A stretch of 64,000 nt of DNA from Candidatus Binatia bacterium. Its GTDB lineage: Bacteria; Desulfobacterota; Binatia; Bin18. The translations under genes and the position numbers were made by a program. The stretch spans positions 124,001-188,000 of the forward strand of contig JAJEFA010000011.1 of NCBI GenBank assembly GCA_022820725.1, read 5' to 3'. The notes under the pieces were generated by a model, which saw only the letters and a list, made by a program, of their open reading frames with translations, ran no database searches and was not told the DNA's origin. Position 1 is the stretch's first letter, and each line of letters starts with the position of its first letter. Positions 44,509 through 51,510 of the stretch are shown here, one piece after another.

Positions 44509-44537
44509 CTGACGCTGTGCTACGTCCCTGCTATAGT
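44509..44537 (+). promoter_or_regulatory. Promoter-like element for a leaderless murJ message
   Basis: CTGACG (44509-44514), 17-base spacer, TATAGT (44532-44537). The predicted start site, seven bases after the -10 box, coincides with the GTG at 44544 where murJ coding can begin, and no ribosome site is seen. A leaderless transcript is therefore possible. Confidence 0.4.
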
Positions 44538-44543
44538 CATGGG

Positions 44544-46145
44544 GTGCCCTCAACTGACACGCCTGTAGACCCTTCCCCACGGACGCCTGACTCTTTGCGG
44601 TCCCGGATCGCTCGGAAGGGCAGCCCCATTATTATTGCCACGCTGCTGAGCCGGCCGCTGGGTTTTATCCGGGAAGCCGTTCAGGCCGCGCTGTTTGGGG
44701 CGTCTCGCCTGACGGACGCCTTTCTGGTGGCGTATAACGTCCCGGAAATGATGCAAACCCTTTTCTTCAGCGGGGTGCTGAGCAATTTTTTCGTGCCGGT
44801 CATCACCCGCTATCGCGACAAGAAAGACGAGCTGAGTACGATTTTCAGCCTCGCGCTGAATGGGGCTCTCCTGTTGGCCGTGCTGCTGGCCGGCGGGTGT
44901 TATGTCTTCGCCTCCGGTCTCATGACGGTGGCGGCGCCCGGTTTGGCCGGGGATGATCATGCCTTGGCGGTTTTCCTGTTTCGATTCATGCTGCCCATGC
45001 TGATTCTGCACTGCCTGCTGGCCGTGATGAAAGGCACGCTCAACAGCCTCGACCACTACGCCATGCCGGAATACGCGGGGGTGTTTTTCAATCTGGTCAT
45101 GATTCTGTGCGCCCTGGCCCTCGCGCCCGGTTATGGCATTACCAGCCTGGCGATCGGCGTTGTCGCCGGCAGCAGCCTCCAGGTGCTGATCCAACTCCCC
45201 ACGCTGCGACGCTACGGTATCCGCTATCGACCAACCCTGGCGTTCTCTCACCCGGCCCTGCGAGAAATGGGTGGCCTGGCGCTCGGCGCATTTATCGCCA
45301 CGGCCGTTGTGCCCATCAACGCCTTTGTGGCGCGGGCTCTGGCATCAACCCTGGCCGAGGGCAGTATCTCCGCGCTGGCCTATGCCTTTCGGGTGTTTCT
45401 GTTACCCGTCAGTGTGGTCGCGGTGCCGGTCTATACCGTCCTGCTGACCGAACTTTCAAGCGCCCACAACCAGGGGCAGCTTGCGACCTTCAAAAAACAG
45501 GCCGAGGCCGGGCTCTCGCTGCTCTTTGCGGTTGCCCTGCCGGCAACGGCGACCCTGATTGCCCTGGCGCTGCCCATCACCCGCCTGCTGTACGAACGTG
45601 GTCAATTTACCCCGGAAGACGTGGCCATGACCAGCCAGGCCCTGATGGCCTACGGGGTAGGCATCCTGGCCTATGGAACCAGTCAGGTGATGGTGCGCCT
45701 CTTCAACGCCACAAAGGACACCCGGACGCCCGCCTGGATTGGTGTTGGTTCGATTGGGCTGCACGCGGCCGGCTGTTGGCTGCTGATGCAGGTATGGGGT
45801 CACTGGGGTATTGCCCTGGTGACCTCGCTGGTGTCCTATCTAAACACTCTTGTCCTATACGTTATCTTTCGACGGCGGCACGGCCCGCTTGATGAAGGAA
45901 CCCTCCTGCGGAGTCTTGGAGCCCATGTCTTGTTAGCCACGATTGTGGGTGGCTGCCTGTTTTTTTTCAGTCAGCCGCTGGCCGCTGCCCCCGGGTCGCT
46001 CATGACCGGTGAGCGTCTCCTCCGTTTGGCTGGAATCCTGGTCGCCGGCGGGGGTGTGTATCTCGCGCTCGGTCTGCTGCTCAAAGTCGAAGAGATTCGT
46101 ACGGGAGTGCGTGTGCTCAAGCGGGCGGTGAGGGGACTGAAATAA
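44544..46145 (+). CDS. murJ: MurJ/MviN-family lipid II flippase
   Basis: A protein of about 533 residues with about 14 hydrophobic segments, of the MOP exporter superfamily. The N-terminal KGSPIIIATLLSRPLGFIREAVQAALFGASRLTDAFLVAYNVPEMMQTLFFSGVLSNFFVPV is the MurJ hallmark, followed by LPVSVVAVPVYTVLLTELS and FNATKDTRTPAWIGVGSI. It flips lipid II across the inner membrane for peptidoglycan synthesis. The frame extends nine codons up to a GTG at 44517; GTG 44544 fits the promoter element. It is sandwiched between permease paralogues 2 and 3. An O-antigen or other polyprenol flippase is a less likely alternative. Confidence 0.87.
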   Translation: MPSTDTPVDPSPRTPDSLRSRIARKGSPIIIATLLSRPLGFIREAVQAALFGASRLTDAFLVAYNVPEMMQTLFFSGVLSNFFVPVITRYRDKKDELSTIFSLALNGALLLAVLLAGGCYVFASGLMTVAAPGLAGDDHALAVFLFRFMLPMLILHCLLAVMKGTLNSLDHYAMPEYAGVFFNLVMILCALALAPGYGITSLAIGVVAGSSLQVLIQLPTLRRYGIRYRPTLAFSHPALREMGGLALGAFIATAVVPINAFVARALASTLAEGSISALAYAFRVFLLPVSVVAVPVYTVLLTELSSAHNQGQLATFKKQAEAGLSLLFAVALPATATLIALALPITRLLYERGQFTPEDVAMTSQALMAYGVGILAYGTSQVMVRLFNATKDTRTPAWIGVGSIGLHAAGCWLLMQVWGHWGIALVTSLVSYLNTLVLYVIFRRRHGPLDEGTLLRSLGAHVLLATIVGGCLFFFSQPLAAAPGSLMTGERLLRLAGILVAGGGVYLALGLLLKVEEIRTGVRVLKRAVRGLK

Positions 46146-46241
46146 AATCGGAACGAGGAAATGAGCCATTGCCAGCGATGGTGTACTTCATGAGGTGTGA
46201 GAGCGTTCTCGGCCGGTTCATATGGGATATGAGGGAGCGCG

Positions 46242-48008
46242 ATGGGTGCTGACGGTGCCGGCCAACTCGCGAGTGTACGCTACCAGCCCGACGAGAAACC
46301 GCCACCGGCGATCGCGTTCGGTCTCGGTTTACAGTTCGCCATTCTCATCATTGCCAGAATAGTCGTGATCCCCATGGTTGTAGTGCGGGCCGGCGGCGGG
46401 ACCGAGGCCTACCTGTCCTGGGCTCTGTTCGTCGCGGTTTCGATCTGTGGTCTGACCACGGTACTGCAAGCGTTCCGGTTTGGCCGTATTGGTGCGGGCT
46501 ATGTCGCCGTGATGGGCACCTCCCTGGCTGTCGTAGCGGTGAGCATCACGGCGGTGGCAGAGGGCGGCCCGGCGTTGCTCGCGACCCTGGTGGTCGTTGC
46601 GTCGCTGGTCCCGCTGGCGCTTTCCGCACGGCTCTCGCTGTTTCGGCGGATCCTGACCCCGACCGTTTCGGGAACGGTCATCATGTTGATCCCGGCCACG
46701 TTGATGCCAACAGTCTTCGGTCTACTGGAGGATGTGCCGGTGGGAACCTCGACTCTGGCCGCTCCTTTGAGCGCCCTCGTGGCCGTGTTGATCATTACCG
46801 GCATCGCGCTCCGGACAACAGGCGCGCTGCGTCTCTGGGCGCCTGTGATCGGTGTAGCCGCCGGCTCTTTGGTGGCGGGGTGGTTCGGTCTCTTCAACGT
46901 GGACGGCATCGCCGAGGCTGCGTGGGTCGGCCTTCCGGCGGGCGAATGGCCCGGCTTGGCTCTTGATTTCGGGCCACTTTTTTGGGCGCTTCTTCCCGCA
47001 TTCGTACTCGTGGCGCTGATCGAAAGCGTCCAGACGATCAGCAATGCCGTCGCCGTGCAGCGTGTTTCCTGGCGACAGCCCCGGGCGGTGGATTTTCGGG
47101 CGGTACAGGGCGCGGTGGCGGCGGCCGGAATCGGCAACCTGCTGTCTGGCTTGGCCGGAACGGTGCCGAACACACTGCTATCGACCGGCGTGGCGGTGAT
47201 CGAACTCACCGGGGCGGCAGCCCGCCGCGTTGGGGTTGCCGTTGGGGTCGTCTTCGTCGCCGTAGCCCTCCTTCCCAAGGCGCTTGCCGTGGTCCTGGCA
47301 ATACCGGGTCCGGTCGTCGCGGCCTATCTCGCCGTCTTACAGGCGACGCTCTTCGTGGTCGGCATGAAGGTCATCGTTCAGGACGGGATTGACTATCGCA
47401 AGGGGCTGATCGTCGGCATGTCGTTCTGGGTTGGTGTCGGCTTTCAGAACGGTGCGATATTTCCCGAGTTTGCCCAGGCATTCGCTGGCGGCCTGTTGCG
47501 GAATGGGGTCACGGCAGGCGGTCTTATGGCCATCCTCATGACGTTCTTCATGGAGATGACAAAACCGCGCCGCGGCCGGATGGAGACGCGATTTGGTCTT
47601 TCCGCGCTGCCAAAGATCAGGGAATTTCTCGTCGCGTTCGCCTCTCGTGGCGGCTGGGATGGGGCGATGGTGGAGCGCCTTGAGGCTGTCGGCGAGGAGA
47701 CGTTGCTAACGCTGCTCGGTCAAGACGAGGTCGACGAGGAGAAGGAGCAGCGACGGCTCCTCTTGATGGCGCGCAAGGAGGGGGCTGGAGCGGTACTCGA
47801 GTTCATTGTCGCGACCGGCGAGGACAACCTCCAGGACCGGATGGCACTGCTTGGCGAGCAGGTGGGCGAAATCCCGATCGAGCGGGACGTTTCGCTTCGG
47901 CTGCTGCGACACCTCGCGTCTTCGGTCCGCCACGAGCAATACCATGACACCGATATCGTGACTGTCCACGTAGACGCCCCGGAGAAAATTCCCGGCGGAC
48001 AGGCCTGA
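46242..48008 (+). CDS. NCS2-type permease with degenerate GHKL/RsbW-like tail (paralogue 3)
   Basis: A 588-residue third paralogue, more diverged. N-terminus VRYQPDEKPPPAIAFGLGLQFAILII; core LSGLAGTVPNTLLSTGVAVIELTGAAARRVG; tail from FGLSALPKIREFLVAFASRGGWDGAMVERLEAVGEETLLTLLGQ to LRHLASSVRHEQYHDTDIVTVHV. GWDGAMVERLEAVGEETL is the clearest RsbW-like N-box of the three, still lacking the Asn. Polar permease residues differ from paralogues 1 and 2, so specificity may differ. GGGAGCGCG precedes the ATG. Confidence 0.85.
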   Translation: MGADGAGQLASVRYQPDEKPPPAIAFGLGLQFAILIIARIVVIPMVVVRAGGGTEAYLSWALFVAVSICGLTTVLQAFRFGRIGAGYVAVMGTSLAVVAVSITAVAEGGPALLATLVVVASLVPLALSARLSLFRRILTPTVSGTVIMLIPATLMPTVFGLLEDVPVGTSTLAAPLSALVAVLIITGIALRTTGALRLWAPVIGVAAGSLVAGWFGLFNVDGIAEAAWVGLPAGEWPGLALDFGPLFWALLPAFVLVALIESVQTISNAVAVQRVSWRQPRAVDFRAVQGAVAAAGIGNLLSGLAGTVPNTLLSTGVAVIELTGAAARRVGVAVGVVFVAVALLPKALAVVLAIPGPVVAAYLAVLQATLFVVGMKVIVQDGIDYRKGLIVGMSFWVGVGFQNGAIFPEFAQAFAGGLLRNGVTAGGLMAILMTFFMEMTKPRRGRMETRFGLSALPKIREFLVAFASRGGWDGAMVERLEAVGEETLLTLLGQDEVDEEKEQRRLLLMARKEGAGAVLEFIVATGEDNLQDRMALLGEQVGEIPIERDVSLRLLRHLASSVRHEQYHDTDIVTVHVDAPEKIPGGQA

Positions 48009-48309
48009 AGCGTCCATGAGTCCACACCCTGCCCATAAAGCTCTTCCCTGGCCTCAGGAGGCGGGAGAGAGCAACGTACGATTCTGTATCGCCATAATGA
48101 GGCAATATGCACGTGGAGCGCTTCCCCTCCTGCATGGGTATGGGTCCGCAAGGCTATTGCTCGCGTACTATAAACGCTCATGCCAGTGTTGTAGAATCCC
48201 CGATTCGACAGAACGCCAATGGCTGCAAGCCAGCCGCTTTATCTCCGGAATGTTTTCGAGTAAACCTTTTTCCGAATAAACATGGCGGGCATCGTGGAAG
48301 GAAAGCTCT
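48009..48309. other. Intergenic region, 301 bases
   Basis: Between the third permease and the SDR gene. No coding frame has ribosome-site or family support. A short AT-rich patch (ACTATAAACG near 48167) could be part of a promoter, but no paired -35 element is convincing. GTGGAAGGAAAG just before 48310 is the ribosome site of the SDR gene. Confidence 0.35.
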
Positions 48310-49104
48310 ATGGGACAACTTGAAAACAAAGTCGCCCTGATTACCGGCTCCGGGCGGGGACAGGGTCTGGTCGCCGCCAAGCGCTTTGCCTCAGAAGGGG
48401 CGAAGATCGTAATCAACGACCTGGATGCGGAATCCGTTGAGGTAGCGGTTGCCGCGATTAAAAATGCCGGGGGCGAGGCGGTTGGGACGGTCGGTGATGT
48501 ATCGAAAGCCGCGGACGTGCAAGCCGTTCTGCAAACCGCCCAGGACGCCTTTGGCGGGTTTGACATCCTGTATAACAACGCCGGGATCGGCTACTCGGCG
48601 ACGCAGCGCTTCGGCATTGCCATGAGCGATATCGTCAATTGTACCGAGGACGACTGGCGGCGCATTATGGACATCAATGTCGGCGGAATTTTCCTGTTCT
48701 GCAAATACGGGGTTCCTCAGCTGATCGAACGCGGCGGCGGGGTCATTATCAACACCGCCTCTATTGCCGCTCTGCGCGGGGCTCAGGACGCACATGCCTA
48801 CACAGCCAGCAAAGGTGCTATTCTGGCCCTGACCCGGGCGATTGCGGTGACCTATGGCCCCAAAGGCATCCGTGCCAACACGCTCTGTCCCGGTGTGATC
48901 GACACCGAAATGATTCACGATACCTTAATCAGCCAGAAGAGTATCAGCGATCTCCTGGCCCGTAACACCCCGCTCCAGCGCAACGGTACGCCGGAAGATG
49001 TGGCCGATGTGGCGCTCTTTCTGGCGAGCGAGCAGTCACGTTTTGTGACCGGCGAAGCATTTGCCGTCGATGGCGGGATCATCCAGCATATCGGGTTAGC
49101 CTAG
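48310..49104 (+). CDS. Short-chain dehydrogenase/reductase (SDR)
   Basis: A 264-residue SDR. VALITGSGRGQGLVAAKRFASEGAKIVINDLD supplies the nucleotide site with an Asp at the end of beta-2 (NAD preference); LYNNAGIGYSA, YTASKGAILALTRAI (catalytic Tyr/Lys) and CPGVIDTEMI follow. GGAAGGAAAGCT precedes the ATG. It starts a plus-strand group with the 2-oxoacid dehydrogenase genes (25-base gap), and could supply an oxo-acid or oxidise a ketol used by that complex (inference). Confidence 0.88.
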   Translation: MGQLENKVALITGSGRGQGLVAAKRFASEGAKIVINDLDAESVEVAVAAIKNAGGEAVGTVGDVSKAADVQAVLQTAQDAFGGFDILYNNAGIGYSATQRFGIAMSDIVNCTEDDWRRIMDINVGGIFLFCKYGVPQLIERGGGVIINTASIAALRGAQDAHAYTASKGAILALTRAIAVTYGPKGIRANTLCPGVIDTEMIHDTLISQKSISDLLARNTPLQRNGTPEDVADVALFLASEQSRFVTGEAFAVDGGIIQHIGLA

Positions 49105-49129
49105 GCTGGCCGCTGAAAAAGGGGAGTCC

Positions 49130-50077
49130 ATGGATCAGGAACAACTCGTCAGAGTGTACAGGAACTCGGTGCTGGCACGGCGCTTTGAGGCCAAAATTGT
49201 CGAGCTGGCCATGGCCGGCGAACTCCCGCCTGCGTTGCATGTTGGCGCCGGCCAGGAGGTGGCGCAGATCGCCGCCATCGAAGCCTTGCGGCCCGACGAC
49301 TATATTCTGTACGGCCATCGCGGCGTGGCGTATATGGTCGCCCGGGGCGTGAGCCTGGCCGATATGCTGGCCGATATGGCCGGCAAGGAGGGCGCGACCA
49401 GTCGAGGCAAGGGCGGGGTGATGCACGTTGTGGACGTGCCAAAGGGGATTCTGGGTGAGAGCGGGACTTTGGGCGGCAGCTTCGTTGTCTCGGTTGGCGT
49501 GGGCATGGCGCTCAAGCGCAAGCAGCCGGACACGGTCGTGACTTACTTCTTTGGGGATGGGACCGCGAACCGGGGCCCGTTCCACGAAGCGCTCAACTGG
49601 GCCGCGGTGCAGAAACTGCCCTGCATCTATTTTTGTGAGAATAACGGCTTCGCGATTTCCATGCCGACCAGCCGCTCGACCGCGGTCGAGAATATCGCGG
49701 ACCGGGCCGCAGGCTATAACGTCCCTGGCGTAGTAGTCGACGGAAATGACCCGGTGGCGGTGTACGAAGTCATGGAACAGGCCGTGGCGCGGGCACGGGC
49801 CGGTCACGGCCCGACGCTGATTGAAGCCAAGGTGACACGGCTGCAAGGGCATTATGTGGCCGACCAGCAGGAATACCGGACCGACATCGATCAGGTAGCG
49901 GAAAAAGATCCCCTACCGAAGCTGCAACAGACCCTGTGCGACCGAGGCATACTGACGCAGGCGGACGTGGATGACATACAGGCCGACGCGGACCAAAAGG
50001 TCGAAGCGGCCGTATCCGCCATGCGCGCGGCCCCGCTGCTCGCACCGGAAGTCGCCCTGCAGGATGTATATGCATAG
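49130..50077 (+). CDS. 2-oxoacid (acetoin-type) dehydrogenase E1 component, alpha subunit
   Basis: A 315-residue thiamine-diphosphate enzyme subunit. YRNSVLARRFEAKIVELAMAGELPPALHVGAGQEV and the TPP motif FFGDGTANRGPFHEALNWAAVQKLPCIYFCENNGFAIS (GDG...NN) are diagnostic. RLQGHYVADQQEYR lies in the phosphorylation-loop region. It decarboxylates a 2-oxo acid or acetoin with E1 beta (50532). Normally the two genes abut; here an S23-type gene lies between, and a heptad array starts four bases after the stop. Confidence 0.9.
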   Translation: MDQEQLVRVYRNSVLARRFEAKIVELAMAGELPPALHVGAGQEVAQIAAIEALRPDDYILYGHRGVAYMVARGVSLADMLADMAGKEGATSRGKGGVMHVVDVPKGILGESGTLGGSFVVSVGVGMALKRKQPDTVVTYFFGDGTANRGPFHEALNWAAVQKLPCIYFCENNGFAISMPTSRSTAVENIADRAAGYNVPGVVVDGNDPVAVYEVMEQAVARARAGHGPTLIEAKVTRLQGHYVADQQEYRTDIDQVAEKDPLPKLQQTLCDRGILTQADVDDIQADADQKVEAAVSAMRAAPLLAPEVALQDVYA

Positions 50078-50081
50078 GAGA

Positions 50082-50112
50082 GGGGTTGGGGATTAGGAGA
50101 TAGGGGTTGGGG
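50082..50112 (+). repeat. Heptanucleotide array (G-rich strand)
   Basis: Four exact 7-base units in register (GGGGTTG, GGGATTA, GGAGATA, GGGGTTG) followed by GGG. It lies between the E1 alpha stop and the four-helix-bundle start. The G-run spacing could support a G-quadruplex. Confidence 0.7.
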
Positions 50113-50117
50113 AAGGT

Positions 50118-50501
50118 ATGGAGAAGGACTCGAAGATCAGTGGCTTTCGCGATCTCCGGGTATGGCAGGGAGGAATGGATTTGGTCGAGCAAGTATATCG
50201 CCTGACGCGGGACTTCCCCGAGCATGAGCGGTATGGTTTAGTGAGCCAAATGCAGCGGGCCGCTGTTTCGATCCCCTCAAACATTGCAGAAGGCCATACG
50301 CGAGACTCTAGTAAGGACTACCTCCGACATTTGTCGATCGCCCGGGCGTCTTTGGCTGAACTGCAAACTCAACTTGAGATTGCCAAACGTCTTCGTTACT
50401 GCTCCTCTGAACGGTACACCCATCTGCTCGGCCAGTCAGACATATTAGCCCGGCAACTCTTGGCACTACGAACCGCCCTGCTAAAAGGAGTTAACCCCTA
50501 A
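50118..50501 (+). CDS. Four-helix-bundle protein of the S23/IVP family
   Basis: A 127-residue protein: ISGFRDLRVWQGGMDLVEQVYRLTRDFPEHERYGLVSQMQRAAVSIPSNIAEGHTRDSSKDYLRHLSIARASLAELQTQLEIAKRL is the characteristic sequence of the 23S rRNA intervening-sequence / four-helix-bundle family (TIGR02436-like), basic and cytoplasmic. Its function is debated, and relatives occur in rRNA insertions and near diversity-generating retroelements. It interrupts the E1 alpha/E1 beta gene pair. The last three codons and the stop (VNP-stop) fall inside a heptad array at 50492, and another array precedes the ATG, so it looks like an inserted cassette. Confidence 0.85.
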   Translation: MEKDSKISGFRDLRVWQGGMDLVEQVYRLTRDFPEHERYGLVSQMQRAAVSIPSNIAEGHTRDSSKDYLRHLSIARASLAELQTQLEIAKRLRYCSSERYTHLLGQSDILARQLLALRTALLKGVNP

Positions 50502-50519
50502 CCCCCAGTTCCCAATCCC
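50492..50519 (+). repeat. Heptanucleotide array (C-rich strand)
   Basis: Four units in phase: TAACCCC, TAACCCC, CAGTTCC, CAATCCC. It is inverted relative to the array at 50082, so the S23-type gene is enclosed by inverted copies; the first unit encodes the gene's C-terminus and the second begins with its TAA stop. Confidence 0.7.
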
Positions 50520-50531
50520 TCAGGAGCTTTT

Positions 50532-51503
50532 ATGCCCACACGGACCTATAGTCAGGCGATCAACGATGCACTCGCCGAAGAAATGCAGCGCGACGAAAAC
50601 GTGATCCTGTACGGCCAGGATGTTGCGGTCTGGGGCGGGATTTTCAAAGTCACCGACGGACTGCTTGAAAAGTTTGGTCCGGATCGTGTGTTCGATACGC
50701 CTATCTCCGAGAGCGTGATGGTCGGAGCCGGTGTGGGGGCGGCTTCAATGGGCCTGCGGCCGGTGGTGGAACTCCAGTTTGCCGATTTCGTTATCACCGC
50801 GGGTGATGAAATTTTCTTTAAGGCCGGCATGTGGCGCTATATGCACGGCGGGGCGCATACGATTCCGCTGGTGGTGCGGGCCCCCTCGGGCGGCTCGGGC
50901 TTTGGACCCGAGCATTCCGCCTGTCCCGAAGCCTTTATCATGCACGCTCCCGGTCTGCTGTGCGCCGTACCCTCAACGCCGCAAGATGCCAAGGGGTTGC
51001 TCAAGCAGGCGATTCGACTGGATAACCCGGTTATCTATTTTGAGCATAAACTGCTGTATCAAATGCGGGATGAGGTGCCGGACGGAGAGGTCCTGACACC
51101 TTTTGGCAAAGCGGTCGTCCGACGCGAAGGCGAAGCCGTGACGATTGTGGCTTGGCAAGACATGTTGCGCCGTGCGCTCAGCGCAGCAGAGCGGCTGAGC
51201 CGGGAAGGCATCGAGGTCGAGATCGTTGATCCGCGCACCCTGAATCCGTTTGACCGCGAAACCATTATCGAGTCGGTCAAAAAGACCGGGGCCTGTATTG
51301 TGGTTGAAGAGGCCTATCGCACGCTCGGGGTTGGGGCGGAGATCGGGGCTCTGCTCGTGGAAGAAGCCCTGCCCTATCTGGACAAACCGTTCAAGCGTCT
51401 GGCCATTCCCGACGTGCCGATTCCGACCAGCCAGCACCTGGTTGATGCCATCGTTCCTTCGGTGGACGATATTTACCGGGCGGTAAAAGAACTCGCTGAC
51501 TGA
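50532..51503 (+). CDS. 2-oxoacid (acetoin-type) dehydrogenase E1 component, beta subunit
   Basis: A 323-residue transketolase-like subunit. RTYSQAINDALAEEMQRDENVILYGQDVAVWGG, GPDRVFDTPISESVMVGAGVGAASMGLRPVVELQFADF and the C-terminal transketolase domain (EAVTIVAWQDMLRRALSAAERLSREGIEVEIVDPRTLNPFDRETI) are all canonical. CAGGAGC precedes the ATG. The E2 gene begins seven bases after the stop. No E3 (dihydrolipoyl dehydrogenase) gene is present in the window. Confidence 0.9.
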   Translation: MPTRTYSQAINDALAEEMQRDENVILYGQDVAVWGGIFKVTDGLLEKFGPDRVFDTPISESVMVGAGVGAASMGLRPVVELQFADFVITAGDEIFFKAGMWRYMHGGAHTIPLVVRAPSGGSGFGPEHSACPEAFIMHAPGLLCAVPSTPQDAKGLLKQAIRLDNPVIYFEHKLLYQMRDEVPDGEVLTPFGKAVVRREGEAVTIVAWQDMLRRALSAAERLSREGIEVEIVDPRTLNPFDRETIIESVKKTGACIVVEEAYRTLGVGAEIGALLVEEALPYLDKPFKRLAIPDVPIPTSQHLVDAIVPSVDDIYRAVKELAD

Positions 51504-51510
51504 GGCTGGT

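Noticed and set aside
50082..50112. Telomere-like repeats
   Set aside because: The units resemble telomeric G-rich repeats, but four internal arrays of only four or five units lie between ordinary genes in both orientations, as in bacterial heptad repeats.
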